38,692 nt of DNA from positions 1 to 38,692 of the forward strand of contig CALVHS010000001.1 of assembly GCA_944328665.1 (NCBI GenBank), read 5' to 3'. Shown piece by piece: positions 17,917 to 27,049 of this stretch; position 1 is the stretch's first letter; every line of letters begins with the position of its first letter. The stretch is from an uncultured Clostridia bacterium. GTDB taxonomy: Bacteria; Bacillota; Clostridia; Christensenellales; Borkfalkiaceae. Under the pieces are notes generated by a model, which was not told where the DNA came from, did not search any database, and saw only the letters and a list, made by a program, of their open reading frames with translations. A program made the position numbers and the translations under genes.

Positions 17917-20541
17917 TTACATGGCCGCCTGCTGCGATCCCTGTGGTTCGCCGCCGCGCAGCAATTTGTCGGAGATCCGCAACAGGACGCCGGAGATGGG
18001 AACGCAGAACATAATGATGAGCAAGATATACATGATCTGCACAAAGCCCACGTGTACATATCCCGGTTCGGAATAATGCTGATCGATAAACACATCCGGG
18101 AGCAAGGTCAAACAGAGCGTACTGACCGCCAACATGGCGATAAACAGCAATGCCCTCGGGAAATTAAAGGGTTGACAGACGCGATACAGCATGATCAATC
18201 CCGAATAGGAGATCAGATACACGGAAATTTCCGTGTAATACTCTTCAAAGTATTCGGGATGATAGTTGGAAAAAATGCTCGTGCTCTGCACGGCGAGGAT
18301 GAGAACGAGCGCTCCCGGTATGGCGCGGCTGAGCGTATATGACAAAAATTTCCCCTTGACTCGGTTCGTATTCGGCTGTAAAGAGAGGAAAAAGGAGGGG
18401 AAGCCGATCACGAAAAATTCGAGCACCATCATATTGCTCGTCACGAAAGGATATTGCCGCATGGCGATGATGGACAGGACGGCAAACACGGTCGTGAAGA
18501 GCGTCTTCATCAGATACAGCGATGAGGAGTTTTGGATATTGTTGATGACGCGGCGGCCTTCAAAGACGACCTTGGGCATAGAGGCGAAGTTGTTGTCCGT
18601 GAGGACGATATGGCTGACGTTTTTTGCCGCCTCGCTGCCGGACATGACCGTGACGGCGCAGTCGGCTTCTTTTAGGGCGAGGATATCGTTGACACCGTCT
18701 CCGGTCATGGCGACGGTGTTTCCTTCCGCCTTGATCGATTTGACGAGGATCGCCTTCTGTTCGGGAGAGACGCGCCCGAACACGGTATATTTGTTGGCGA
18801 CGGCCGCCACCTCCTGTTCGCTGAACCCTTCGAGGGAGATATATTTATCCGCATTGGCGACGCCCACGCGGCGCGCCACTTCCGATACGGTCACGGGATT
18901 GTCGCCGGAAATGATCTTGACGGCGACGTCGTTTTCCTTGAACCAACGGATGGTCTGCACGGCGTCCTCGCGGATGTTGTCGGAAATGGAGATGATGGCG
19001 AGCGGCCTGAATCCGGAAGGCAGCTTGTCGCCCGAGATCTGCCCCGCGGCGATGGCGACGATGAGCACGCGCATCCCCATGGAGGCGTATTGGTTGACGA
19101 TCTTGCCGACCTTGGCGGGCACGGCGCCCAATACAAATTCCGGCGCGCCCATCGCCACGGTGCCTACGCCTTCCAGCGTGACCGCGGAAAGTTTTCTTTT
19201 GGAAGAAAAAGGGATGGCCGCCACCGCTTTAAGGGCGCTGCTCCTTCCGAAATAGTTGTTGAGCGCGACGGATGTCTGGTTATTGTCGTTGAGCGCCGCC
19301 AAACAGGAGCCGACGATCTCGTTGACGCTGTATTCGGTCGGATTGTTGAGCAGCATACAGTCGTTGACTTTCATCCTGCCGTCCGTGATCGTGCCCGTCT
19401 TGTCGAGGCAGAGCACGTTGACCCGCGCGAGCATTTCGAGGGAATACAAGTCCTGTACGAGGGTGTTTTGCTTCATGAGCCGTAAAATGCCGAGCGTCAG
19501 GGCGACGCTGGTGAGCAACAGCATGCCGGAAGGGATCATGCCGATCACCACGCTGACCGTACGCTGGATCGTGTTTTCCATCTGAGAAATACTGACCGCC
19601 GCGGGATCGTATGCCTTCCAGTTGACGATAAACATGCCGATCGCGATGGGGATAATGAGAAAACCGACGATATAGATGATCAGCTTTGTGGAGCGCATGA
19701 GCTCGGAATTGGGCTTTTTGTACTTCTTAGCCTTTGCGGAGAGGGAATTCAAATAGGTGCTTTTGCCCACTTTATCCGCGCGGACTTTGCAAGAACCGCT
19801 GGAAATAAAGCTGCCCGCATAAAGAAAATCGCCCGCTTCCTTTTTGACGGGTACCGATTCGCCCGTCAGGAGCGATTCGTTGACTTCCGCATAGCCTTCC
19901 GCCAAGATGCAGTCGGCGGGCACTTGATCTCCGAGGGATAGGCAGACGATGTCGTCGAGGACGATGTCTTTGGAATGGATCTCTTCCACTTTTCCCTCCC
20001 GCACGACCTTTGCCGTGGGAACGGTCAGCAGGCTGAGCTTATCCATCTTCCGCTTCGCACGGCATTCCATGACGATCCCGAAGGCGAGATTGGCACTGAA
20101 GATGACGACGAAAAGATATTGCGAGACGGGGGCGTGCGCATAAAGAAGGGCGAGCGCGGCGAGTACGCAGAGCAGGTTAAAAAAGGTGCACAGATTGCCG
20201 ATCAGGATGCTCGCGTATGATTTGGAATACTTTTGATTGGTGTCGTTGAATAAAAATTGAGAAAAACGTTCGCGGACTTCCCGCTCGGAAAGCCCCTGCG
20301 AAACGTCCGGCGTGAACCGCCGTACCTTACGTCCGTCGGGGATATCTTTTTTGCGGCGCTTAAATTGCTTTTTGATCGCGGTATAGTCTTTGCTCTGTTC
20401 AAAGGCGGCGGCTTCCGCCTTTTCCGTCTCTGCTTTTTCCGCGAGCTTTTGTGCGACAAAATCGCGCACGTCGGTATTTGGCTTCCGCTGCGGCTTGTCG
20501 TCCTTTGCGTCCGTTTCCGTTCTGTTGTTTTTGATAGGCAT
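17917..20541 (-). CDS. Cation-type P-type ATPase, 10 predicted membrane helices
   Basis: 874 residues. ATP-driven transporter with all P-type motifs: TGES (226-229) in the actuator domain, DKTGTITDG with the phosphorylated Asp380, and TGDGVNDILALKEAD in the hinge. About ten membrane helices: two before the actuator, two around 285-355, six after the hinge. The helix 4 motif reads IPSGM (336-340) where Ca2+ and many other P2 pumps have PEGL, so the transported ion cannot be assigned. The 100 N-terminal residues are hydrophilic, rich in Lys, Glu and Ala, and unlike a metal-binding domain (no CxxC). The start at 20541 has GGAG 6-8 nt upstream. Single gene, with its own promoter. Confidence 0.88.
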   Translation of the reverse strand: MPIKNNRTETDAKDDKPQRKPNTDVRDFVAQKLAEKAETEKAEAAAFEQSKDYTAIKKQFKRRKKDIPDGRKVRRFTPDVSQGLSEREVRERFSQFLFNDTNQKYSKSYASILIGNLCTFFNLLCVLAALALLYAHAPVSQYLFVVIFSANLAFGIVMECRAKRKMDKLSLLTVPTAKVVREGKVEEIHSKDIVLDDIVCLSLGDQVPADCILAEGYAEVNESLLTGESVPVKKEAGDFLYAGSFISSGSCKVRADKVGKSTYLNSLSAKAKKYKKPNSELMRSTKLIIYIVGFLIIPIAIGMFIVNWKAYDPAAVSISQMENTIQRTVSVVIGMIPSGMLLLTSVALTLGILRLMKQNTLVQDLYSLEMLARVNVLCLDKTGTITDGRMKVNDCMLLNNPTEYSVNEIVGSCLAALNDNNQTSVALNNYFGRSSALKAVAAIPFSSKRKLSAVTLEGVGTVAMGAPEFVLGAVPAKVGKIVNQYASMGMRVLIVAIAAGQISGDKLPSGFRPLAIISISDNIREDAVQTIRWFKENDVAVKIISGDNPVTVSEVARRVGVANADKYISLEGFSEQEVAAVANKYTVFGRVSPEQKAILVKSIKAEGNTVAMTGDGVNDILALKEADCAVTVMSGSEAAKNVSHIVLTDNNFASMPKVVFEGRRVINNIQNSSSLYLMKTLFTTVFAVLSIIAMRQYPFVTSNMMVLEFFVIGFPSFFLSLQPNTNRVKGKFLSYTLSRAIPGALVLILAVQSTSIFSNYHPEYFEEYYTEISVYLISYSGLIMLYRVCQPFNFPRALLFIAMLAVSTLCLTLLPDVFIDQHYSEPGYVHVGFVQIMYILLIIMFCVPISGVLLRISDKLLRGGEPQGSQQAAM

Positions 20542-20617
20542 GTCAATTCTCCGTTGGAACGTTTGCGGTCAAATATCCGCTTCCTTATCTTTTGATTCTA
20601 TCAATAAGGATGTTATT

Positions 20618-20646
20618 ATTATACCATAAACCTCTGCCAAATACAA
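20618..20646 (-). promoter_or_regulatory. Promoter of the P-type ATPase gene
   Basis: On the - strand, TTGTAT (20646-20641), 17-nt spacer, TATAAT (20623-20618) with TGG just before it (extended -10). It gives a 5' leader of about 70 nt. Confidence 0.75.
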
Positions 20647-20707
20647 TATTTCGTTTAAGATTTCCGCAGAAATTTGTGTACGATTTACAATTTGGCGTCA
20701 ATATCAA

Positions 20708-20736
20708 TTGCAAAAAAAACAATTTTGGAGTAAAAT
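20708..20736 (+). promoter_or_regulatory. Promoter of serS
   Basis: TTGCAA (20708-20713), 17-nt spacer, TAAAAT (20731-20736), 28 nt before the serS ATG. The leader is far too short to hold a T-box, which often controls serS in Firmicutes. Confidence 0.65.
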
Positions 20737-20764
20737 ATTGCATGAACAAGATCGGAGGCAGAAC

Positions 20765-22051
20765 ATGATCGATATCAATCTTTTACGGAAAGATCCCGAC
20801 CTCGTGCGGGAAAATATCAGAAAAAAGTTTCAAGATCATAAACTTCCGCTCGTAGACGAAGTGCTCGAGCTTGACAAGAGGAAGAGAGAACTGCAAAAGG
20901 AAGGGGACGAGCGCCGCGCCAAACGCAACGCGATGAGTGCCGAGATCGGCAGGCTCATGCGGGAAAAGAAGGCGGAAGAGGCGGCGGCCGTCAAAGCGGA
21001 AGTCGTCGCCAACAACGAACGCATCGCCGCCGTTGAAAGGGAAACGGAAGAGATCTCCGAAAAGCTGAAAAAAGATATGATGTCCATCCCGAACATCATC
21101 GCAGACGACGTTCCCCTCGGCAGAGACGACACGCAAAACGTGGAGCGCGAGCGCTTTTTGCAGCCTGCCGAAAAGCCGTTCGATGTCCCGTATCATCTCG
21201 ATATCCTCGAAAAACTGGGAGGCATCGACCTCGACAGCGCGCGCCGTACGAGCGGGCAGGGATTTTATTACCTCATCGGGGATATCGCGCGCCTGCACTC
21301 CGCCGTGCTGACGTACGCGCGCGATTTTATGATCGACAAGGGCTTTACGTATGTCATTCCGCCCTTTATGATCCGCAGCGACGTCGTTTCCGGCGTTATG
21401 TCCTTCGAAGAGATGGACGGCATGATGTATAAGATCGAGGGAGAGGACTTGTACCTGATCGGCACGAGCGAACATTCCATGATCGGAAGGTTTATGAACA
21501 CGGTGCTCGACGAAAAAGAATTGCCCCTGACCTTGACGAGTTATTCCCCCTGTTTCCGTAAGGAAAAGGGGGCGCACGGCATCGAAGAACGCGGCATCTA
21601 TCGCATCCACCAGTTCGAAAAGCAGGAGATGATCGTCATCTGCAAGCCGGAAGAGAGCGGCGAATGGTTCAAAAAACTGTATTCGTACACGGTGGAATTG
21701 TTTGTCTCCATGAAGATCCCGGTGCGCACGCTGGAATGTTGTTCGGGCGATCTTGCCGACCTGAAATATAAGAGCGTCGACGTGGAAGCCTGGAGTCCCC
21801 GCCAGAAAAAATATTTTGAAGTAGGGAGCTGTTCCAACCTTACGGACGCGCAGGCAAGGCGCCTCGGGATCCGTTACAAGACGGAAAAGGGGAATGCCTT
21901 TGCGCATACGCTCAATAATACGGTCGTCGCGCCGCCGAGAATGTTGATCGCTCTTTTGGAAAATCATCTGAACGAAGACGGCAGCGTCAACATTCCCGAA
22001 GTGTTGCAAAAATACATGGGCGGCAAAACTTTGATCTCGCCCAAGCGCTGA
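20765..22051 (+). CDS. serS: Serine--tRNA ligase
   Basis: Charges tRNA-Ser (and tRNA-Sec where present). 428 residues from the ATG at 20765, preceded by GGAGG; upstream in-frame codons overlap the promoter and were not used. The N-terminal long coiled-coil arm that holds the tRNA variable arm spans about residues 28-105 (rich in Glu, Lys, Arg). The class II core has motif 2 FRKEKGAHGIEERGIYR (Phe264 on) and motif 3 NNTVVAPPRMLIALLENH (Arg392). LECCSGDLAD is also typical. The family length is normal. Confidence 0.97.
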   Translation: MIDINLLRKDPDLVRENIRKKFQDHKLPLVDEVLELDKRKRELQKEGDERRAKRNAMSAEIGRLMREKKAEEAAAVKAEVVANNERIAAVERETEEISEKLKKDMMSIPNIIADDVPLGRDDTQNVERERFLQPAEKPFDVPYHLDILEKLGGIDLDSARRTSGQGFYYLIGDIARLHSAVLTYARDFMIDKGFTYVIPPFMIRSDVVSGVMSFEEMDGMMYKIEGEDLYLIGTSEHSMIGRFMNTVLDEKELPLTLTSYSPCFRKEKGAHGIEERGIYRIHQFEKQEMIVICKPEESGEWFKKLYSYTVELFVSMKIPVRTLECCSGDLADLKYKSVDVEAWSPRQKKYFEVGSCSNLTDAQARRLGIRYKTEKGNAFAHTLNNTVVAPPRMLIALLENHLNEDGSVNIPEVLQKYMGGKTLISPKR

Positions 22052-22091
22052 AACCTTTCCGAGAAAAAGCGACAAAACGTAGAAAAATCGT

Positions 22092-22120
22092 TTGCATTTT
22101 TTTGTAAAATGGTGTATCAT
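22092..22120 (+). promoter_or_regulatory. Promoter of the tRNA-Arg locus
   Basis: TTGCAT (22092-22097), 17-nt spacer, TATCAT (22115-22120). The only gene product downstream before a terminator is the tRNA-Arg region. Confidence 0.65.
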
Positions 22121-22156
22121 ATTTTTTGCGGGAAGGGGACTTTCCGCAAAAAATAT
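22119..22156. repeat. Inverted repeat at the tRNA-Arg promoter
   Basis: ATATTTTTTGCGG (22119-22131) pairs with CCGCAAAAAATAT (22144-22156); three more pairs, one of them G-U, extend it to 16 bp with loop GGGGAC. It covers the last bases of the -10 box and the expected transcription start, so it could be an operator or a 5' hairpin of the transcript. Confidence 0.5.
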
Positions 22157-22218
22157 AGCGCCGCCCGTAGGGACCGGATCTTCTTTCCGATTCGAAGAAG
22201 GCAATCGATATCCTTTTT

Positions 22219-22264
22219 TAGTTAAACGGATACAGCCCCCTCCTAAGGGGCCGTTGTGGGTTCG
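22219..22264 (+). pseudogene. Partial tRNA-Arg(CCU) copy
   Basis: These 46 bases match the intact tRNA-Arg at 22376-22424 except for one substitution and a 3-nt deletion in the D arm. The D arm, the whole anticodon arm with loop CTCCTAA, and the 5' half of the T arm are kept; both acceptor strands and the 3' T-stem strand are missing. It cannot fold as a working tRNA. Confidence 0.8.
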
Positions 22265-22285
22265 CGCGAGGGCGCAGCCCGCTGC

Positions 22286-22351
22286 TCTGCCGAGGGGCCC
22301 CTTTCAGGGGTTTCGGCAGATACCCGCTACAAGCGAAAGCTTGTCGGCGGG
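22286..22351 (+). other. Two hairpins in the spacer between the tRNA-Arg copies
   Basis: First hairpin: TCTGCCGA (22286-22293) with TCGGCAGA (22313-22320), enclosing CCCCT/AGGGG. Second: CCCGC (22323-22327) with GCGGG (22347-22351), enclosing ACAAGC-GAAA-GCTTGT, a stem capped by a GNRA tetraloop. Together they suggest a folded RNA or an inserted small repeat; I recognise no known family. Confidence 0.5.
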
Positions 22352-22368
22352 AAGCAATACGATAATAT

Positions 22369-22443
22369 GCTTCCGTAGTTAAATGGATATAACAGCCCCC
22401 TCCTAAGGGGCCGTTGTGGGTTCGATTCCCGCCGGGAGTACCA
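22369..22443 (+). tRNA. tRNA-Arg (anticodon CCU)
   Basis: 75 nt including an encoded CCA. Acceptor GCTTCCG/CGGGAGT with G1-U72 and U4-G69 wobble pairs, D arm GTTA/TAAC, anticodon arm GCCCC-CTCCTAA-GGGGC giving CCT, 4-nt variable loop, and T arm GTGGG-TTCGATT-CCCGC. Reads AGG codons. A terminator follows 5 nt later. Confidence 0.93.
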
Positions 22444-22448
22444 ACTTT

Positions 22449-22475
22449 GACCACAAGATATTGTGGTCTTTTTTT
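22449..22475 (+). terminator. Terminator after tRNA-Arg
   Basis: GACCACAA (22449-22456), loop GATA, TTGTGGTC (22461-22468), then seven T. Confidence 0.92.
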
Positions 22476-22532
22476 GTATACAAATAAAGCGGCGATTGTT
22501 ATCCCGCGGCAGATCGTCACGAGCATTCCGTA

Positions 22533-22565
22533 GCGCCGCCAAAGCGCCGCCGCGGCGTTTTTCGT
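22533..22565 (+). terminator. Orphan terminator-like hairpin in the gap before glgB
   Basis: GCGCCGC (22533-22539) pairs with GCGGCGT (22552-22558), followed by TTTTTC. No gene lies in front of it after the tRNA terminator; the surrounding 22476-22665 shows no other feature. It may be a back-up terminator or a relic. Confidence 0.35.
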
Positions 22566-22665
22566 TCGACAAACGTGCGCCGCGTTAAGTGAACGTTCAC
22601 CTTTGCATTTGGGCAAATCGGACATTATTTTATGAGAAATTCTACGATTTTTTTTAAATGAACTG

Positions 22666-22694
22666 TTGAAAAGAAGAGAATATTATTGTATAAT
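22666..22694 (+). promoter_or_regulatory. Promoter of the glycogen operon
   Basis: TTGAAA (22666-22671), 17-nt spacer, TATAAT (22689-22694), about 44 nt before glgB. The short leader holds only a small hairpin GGTGG-TCTG-CCACC, too simple for a riboswitch. Confidence 0.82.
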
Positions 22695-22737
22695 AGTATA
22701 TAGGAAAGGTGGTCTGCCACCGTGTTACGGAGGGTAA

Positions 22738-24621
22738 ATGATGAATCAGGTAGATTTTCCTTTATATGTTTATCACCACGGGAAAAATTTTCGCTCGTAT
22801 GATTTTTTCGGTTCACATCCCGAAAAGGCAGACGGCGTCAAGGGATATATGTTCCGCGTTTGGGCGCCGCATGCCGAAACGGTCTCCGTCGTGGGGGATT
22901 TCAACGATTGGGATCCGACGGCGAACGTCATGGAGCGGCTTTTGGACGGGGAATCTTTTGAGCTCTTTATCCCGGGCATCAAGGAATTTACCGCCTATAA
23001 ATATTGCATCCAGGCGAGGGACGGGCGCTTTCTGTATAAGGCAGACCCGTATGCTTTCCATGCCGAAACGCCGTCCAAGACGGCATCCAAAACATATTCT
23101 CTCGAAGGTTACAAGTGGTCGGATAAGGAATACCTGAAAGAAAGAAAAAAGAAGAATATCTATGCCTCGCCCGTCAATATATATGAAATGAACGCGCTGT
23201 CTTGGCGGCAATACGGGGACGGCAACTTTTTTGATTTCAATAAGCTGATCCAAGAACTTATCCCGTATCTCAAAGAGACGGGATATACCCATGTGGAATT
23301 CATGCCGCTGAGCGAATATCCGTACGATGCGTCGTGGGGATATCAGGTCACGGGGTATTATGCGATCACCTCCCGCCTCGGCACGCCGCACGATTTCATG
23401 CGGTTGGTCGACGAATTACACAAAAACGGCATCGGCGTGATCATGGACTGGGTCCCCGCGCATTTCCCCAAAGATGCGCACGGGCTGTATGAATTTGACG
23501 GACAGCCCCTCTATGAAAGCCCGCAATGGGACAGGCAGGAACACAAGAGTTGGGGCACCCGCCGCTTTGATTACGGAAGGAATGAGATACTTTCTTTTTT
23601 GATCTCCAATGCGATATTTTTCTTCGATAAATACCATGTAGACGGGCTGCGCGTGGACGCGGTCGCTTCCATGTTGTATCTCGACTACGACAAGCGCCCC
23701 GGAGAGTGGCTGCCCAACAAATATGGCGAAAACAAGAATCTGGAGGCGATCGAATTTTTGCGCCGTCTCAATACGACCGTTTTTTCCGAATATCCGGACG
23801 CAATGATGATCGCGGAAGAATCGACCGCATGGCCGCTCGTCACAAAGCCTGTGGACATCGGCGGGCTGGGGTTCAACTTCAAGTGGAACATGGGCTGGAT
23901 GAATGACGTCCTGTCCTACATGCAGACAGACCCGCTCTGGCGCAAAGGCAACCATAATAAGCTGACCTTTTCGATGATCTACGCCTTTACCGAGAACTAT
24001 ATCCTGCCCATTTCACACGATGAAGTGGTGTACGGCAAGGGATCGCTCATCAACAAGATGCCCGGAAGCTATGAGGACAAATTTGCCAATGTGCGCGCTT
24101 TTATGGGGTACATGATGGCGCATCCCGGCAAAAAGCTCCTTTTTATGGGCAGCGAATTCGGGCAATTCAAGGAATGGAATTATAAAGAGGGGTTGGAGTT
24201 TTTCCTAAAAGAGGAATATCCCATGCACGCTAAGTTGTATGAGATGAACAAGACGCTCGACCATTTCTACCGTGACACGAAGGCTTTTCATGAGATCGAA
24301 GATTCCTGGGACGGCTTCGAATGGCTGGCTGCGGACGACGCCGACAGAAATATGATCGCCTTTATGCGCAAAGACAGCGCGGGCAAACAATTCGTCGTCG
24401 CCATCAATTTTTCCGGCGTGACGGCGGAAGGATACCGCCTGGGCGTGCCGAAGGGCAAATATCAAGTCGTCTTTAATACAGACAGCCCGAAATTCGGCGG
24501 AGAAGGCGCCTTCAGAAAGCGCATCATCAACACACAGAAAAAGCCGAGCCACGGAAAGGAACACTCTATCTTGCTTGAACTTCCCAAATTGACGTGCGTG
24601 TACCTCGAAAAGATCCAATAA
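22738..24621 (+). CDS. glgB: 1,4-alpha-glucan branching enzyme
   Basis: Cuts an alpha-1,4 chain and rejoins it through an alpha-1,6 bond, making the branches of glycogen. 627 residues: an N-terminal CBM48-type domain (FRVWAPHAETVSVVGDFNDW), a GH13 barrel and a C-terminal beta domain. GH13 regions: VIMDWVPAHF (I), DGLRVDAVAS with nucleophile Asp307 (II), AEEST with Glu360 (III), PISHDEV (IV). Two adjacent ATG codons are possible (22738, 22741) behind GGAGGG; the second has the better spacing, a one-residue difference. First gene of the operon glgB-glgC-glgD-glgA-glgP-GH13. Confidence 0.96.
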   Translation: MMNQVDFPLYVYHHGKNFRSYDFFGSHPEKADGVKGYMFRVWAPHAETVSVVGDFNDWDPTANVMERLLDGESFELFIPGIKEFTAYKYCIQARDGRFLYKADPYAFHAETPSKTASKTYSLEGYKWSDKEYLKERKKKNIYASPVNIYEMNALSWRQYGDGNFFDFNKLIQELIPYLKETGYTHVEFMPLSEYPYDASWGYQVTGYYAITSRLGTPHDFMRLVDELHKNGIGVIMDWVPAHFPKDAHGLYEFDGQPLYESPQWDRQEHKSWGTRRFDYGRNEILSFLISNAIFFFDKYHVDGLRVDAVASMLYLDYDKRPGEWLPNKYGENKNLEAIEFLRRLNTTVFSEYPDAMMIAEESTAWPLVTKPVDIGGLGFNFKWNMGWMNDVLSYMQTDPLWRKGNHNKLTFSMIYAFTENYILPISHDEVVYGKGSLINKMPGSYEDKFANVRAFMGYMMAHPGKKLLFMGSEFGQFKEWNYKEGLEFFLKEEYPMHAKLYEMNKTLDHFYRDTKAFHEIEDSWDGFEWLAADDADRNMIAFMRKDSAGKQFVVAINFSGVTAEGYRLGVPKGKYQVVFNTDSPKFGGEGAFRKRIINTQKKPSHGKEHSILLELPKLTCVYLEKIQ

Positions 24622-24713
24622 CGGCAGAAAAAGCGGCGCGCGGCCGACAACTTGCGACAGATAAAATGCGCCGGAAAACAATAAATCGATAAATTATTAT
24701 GTGGGGGTTTCTT

Positions 24714-25916
24714 ATGCAAAGAAAAAAGGAATGTGTCGCAATGCTTCTTGCCGGGGGTCAGGGCAGCCGTCTGTATGCTTTGACGAACAACATCGCCAAG
24801 CCCGCCGTGCCGTTCGGAGCGAAATATCGCATCATCGATTTTCCGCTTTCCAACTGCATCAATTCCGGGATCGATACCGTCGGTGTTCTCACGCAGTATC
24901 AGCCGCTCGTGCTCAACGAGTATATCGGCAACGGTCAGCCGTGGGATCTCGACAGAAACTTCGGCGGCGTGCACGTGCTTTCTCCTTATCAAAAAAAGGC
25001 GAAGTCCGCTTGGTATGAAGGCACGGCCAATGCGATCTATCAGAATCTCAATTTCATCAAGATGTACAATCCCGAATATGTACTCATCCTTTCGGGCGAT
25101 CACATCTACAAGATGGATTACAGCAAGATGCTGAAAGCGCATATCGAAAAGGAAGCAGATTGTACGATCGCCGCAATCGAGGTACCTTTAAAAGAAGCCT
25201 CCCGCTTCGGCATCCTCAATACCAACGGGGATAATTCCATTTACGAATTTGAGGAAAAACCGAAGCAGCCGAAGAGCACGCTCGCTTCCATGGGGATCTA
25301 CATCTTCACGGCGGAAAAGTTGTATAAATATCTCGAAGAGGACGAGGAAAACCCCGATTCTTCCAAGGACTTCGGCAAAGACGTTCTGCCCGCCATGCTG
25401 AACGCGGGCGAGAGGATGTTCGCTTATCGGTTTGAAGGATATTGGAAAGACGTCGGTACGATCGCTTCCTTGCTCGAAGCGAACATGGACCTTTTGGGCG
25501 AGCCTCCGGCATTCGACGTCGGCGACAGCGACTGGAAGATCCATTCGAGAAATCCGCTCGCCCCGCCCGAGTATCTCGGGGAAAAGGCGGTGGTCAAAAA
25601 CAGTATGCTCGCGCTCGGCTCCGAGATCTACGGAACGGTGGAAAATTCCGTCCTTTCCAGCAATGTCATCGTGGAGGAGGGCGCCGTCGTCAAAGACAGC
25701 GTCATCATGAGCGGCTCCGTGATCAAGAGCGGTGCCTCCGTCCATTATTCCATCATCGATGAAAACGTCGTCGTGGAAGAAAACGCCTCCGTCGGGGAAG
25801 CGAAAGAGACGGAAAAGGGGATCGCCGTGCTCGGCAGGAACATCACGGTCGGCAAAGGCGCCGCGGTAAAGGGCGGCGAGATCGTCGATAAAAATATTGC
25901 AGGGGAGGTAAAGTAA
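24714..25916 (+). CDS. glgC: Glucose-1-phosphate adenylyltransferase, catalytic subunit
   Basis: Makes ADP-glucose from ATP and glucose-1-phosphate, the committed step of glycogen synthesis. 400 residues from the ATG at 24714 after a G-rich site (GTGGGGG). Nucleotidyltransferase signature [16 protein letters not shown], then [31 protein letters not shown], and [12 protein letters not shown] with the metal-binding Asp. The C-terminal left-handed beta-helix has hexapeptide-like repeats ([20 protein letters not shown]). It is followed after 1 nt by glgD; the two subunits form a hetero-oligomer in Bacillus-type systems. Confidence 0.97.
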   Translation: MQRKKECVAMLLAGGQGSRLYALTNNIAKPAVPFGAKYRIIDFPLSNCINSGIDTVGVLTQYQPLVLNEYIGNGQPWDLDRNFGGVHVLSPYQKKAKSAWYEGTANAIYQNLNFIKMYNPEYVLILSGDHIYKMDYSKMLKAHIEKEADCTIAAIEVPLKEASRFGILNTNGDNSIYEFEEKPKQPKSTLASMGIYIFTAEKLYKYLEEDEENPDSSKDFGKDVLPAMLNAGERMFAYRFEGYWKDVGTIASLLEANMDLLGEPPAFDVGDSDWKIHSRNPLAPPEYLGEKAVVKNSMLALGSEIYGTVENSVLSSNVIVEEGAVVKDSVIMSGSVIKSGASVHYSIIDENVVVEENASVGEAKETEKGIAVLGRNITVGKGAAVKGGEIVDKNIAGEVK

Positions 25917-25917
25917 G

Positions 25918-27024
25918 ATGTCGGCAGTCGGTGTGATTTTTTCCAATATCCATGATGAAAACATTCCCGAATTGTCCCGCCAAAGGACAATGGGTTCTAT
26001 TCCGTTCGGGGGCAGATACCGCTTGATCGACTTTGCGCTCTCCAATTTCGTCAATTCGGGGATCACCACGGTCGGCGTCATCACAAAAAACAACTATCAA
26101 TCCCTGATGGATCATCTCGGCAGCGGCAAAGACTGGGATCTGGCGAGAAAGACCGGCGGGTTGATCCTTTTGCCTCCTTTCGGGGCGACCAATTCGGAAG
26201 GGCTGTACAAAAATCGGCTGGAAGCGCTGAAAAATATTACCGGCTTTTTGTCTAAGCGCAACGAAGATTATGTCGTGCTCAGCGATTGCGACGGCGTTTT
26301 CCGCATCGATCTTTCCGACGTTATCGACTATCATGAGGAAAAACGGGCGGATATTACGATCGTCTGCCATGAAGAAGAACTCAGTCCCTCCACGGGCTAT
26401 ACCGCGATCAAGGCGGATGAAACGGGCAGGGTCGTCGACGTCAGTTTGGATTCCGTTCCGCGCGGAAAAAACAAATTTTCCATTAACGTGACCGTCCTCA
26501 ACAGGACTTTCCTGCTTGATCTCATCCATGACGCCGCCGCGCACGGATATAAGAGCTTCCGCGAAGATATTTTGCTGCGCAACGTCAACAGCCTCAAGAT
26601 CTATGCTTACGATTTCAACGGATATCATGTGACCATCGATTCGTTGGGGACGTATTTCAAACATAACATGGAGATGCTGCAAAAATCTGTCCGCGACGAG
26701 TTGTTCGGCGCGCGCGACATCTATACGAAAGTCAGAGATTCCGCGCCCTCCAAATACGGTATCGATTCCTGCGTCAAAAATTCCCTTATCTCCGACGGCT
26801 GCGTTGTGGAAGGAACGGTGGAAAACAGTATCTTGTTCCGCGGAGTCAAAGTGGGAAGGGGAGCCGTCGTCAAGAATTCCATCATCATGCAGGACAGCGT
26901 GATCGGAGAAAAGGTCATTACGGACTGTGTCATCACCGATAAAAACGTCGTGATCCGCGACAACAGGATCTTGGCGGGTTGCGATGTGCAGCCGTATTTT
27001 ATTCCGAAAGGAACGATGATCTGA
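25918..27024 (+). CDS. glgD: GlgC-like regulatory subunit GlgD
   Basis: 368 residues, homologous to GlgC but lacking the nucleotide-binding GGxGxRL loop: the corresponding start reads SAVGVIFSNIHDENIPELSR. The next block is kept (MGSIPFGGRYRLIDFALSNF), as is the C-terminal beta-helix with repeats (VEGTVENSILFRGVKVGRGA). In Firmicutes GlgD is catalytically weak alone and tunes GlgC in a GlgC/GlgD complex. GGGAGG precedes the ATG, inside the end of glgC. The 1-nt gap suggests translational coupling and fixed subunit ratios. Confidence 0.95.
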   Translation: MSAVGVIFSNIHDENIPELSRQRTMGSIPFGGRYRLIDFALSNFVNSGITTVGVITKNNYQSLMDHLGSGKDWDLARKTGGLILLPPFGATNSEGLYKNRLEALKNITGFLSKRNEDYVVLSDCDGVFRIDLSDVIDYHEEKRADITIVCHEEELSPSTGYTAIKADETGRVVDVSLDSVPRGKNKFSINVTVLNRTFLLDLIHDAAAHGYKSFREDILLRNVNSLKIYAYDFNGYHVTIDSLGTYFKHNMEMLQKSVRDELFGARDIYTKVRDSAPSKYGIDSCVKNSLISDGCVVEGTVENSILFRGVKVGRGAVVKNSIIMQDSVIGEKVITDCVITDKNVVIRDNRILAGCDVQPYFIPKGTMI

Positions 27025-27049
27025 TAAAATTTTAAGGGGGTTGCATAAT

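Noticed and set aside
20650..20765. T-box upstream of serS
   Set aside because: The promoter at 20708-20736 leaves under 30 nt of leader, too little for a T-box, and no T-box core sequence is present.
22218..22625. Two - strand open frames across the tRNA-Arg locus
   Set aside because: They are translations of the tRNA and its partial copy, a known source of spurious proteins in databases.
22695..22737. Riboswitch in the glgB leader
   Set aside because: The leader is about 40 nt with one 5-bp hairpin, too short for any known class.
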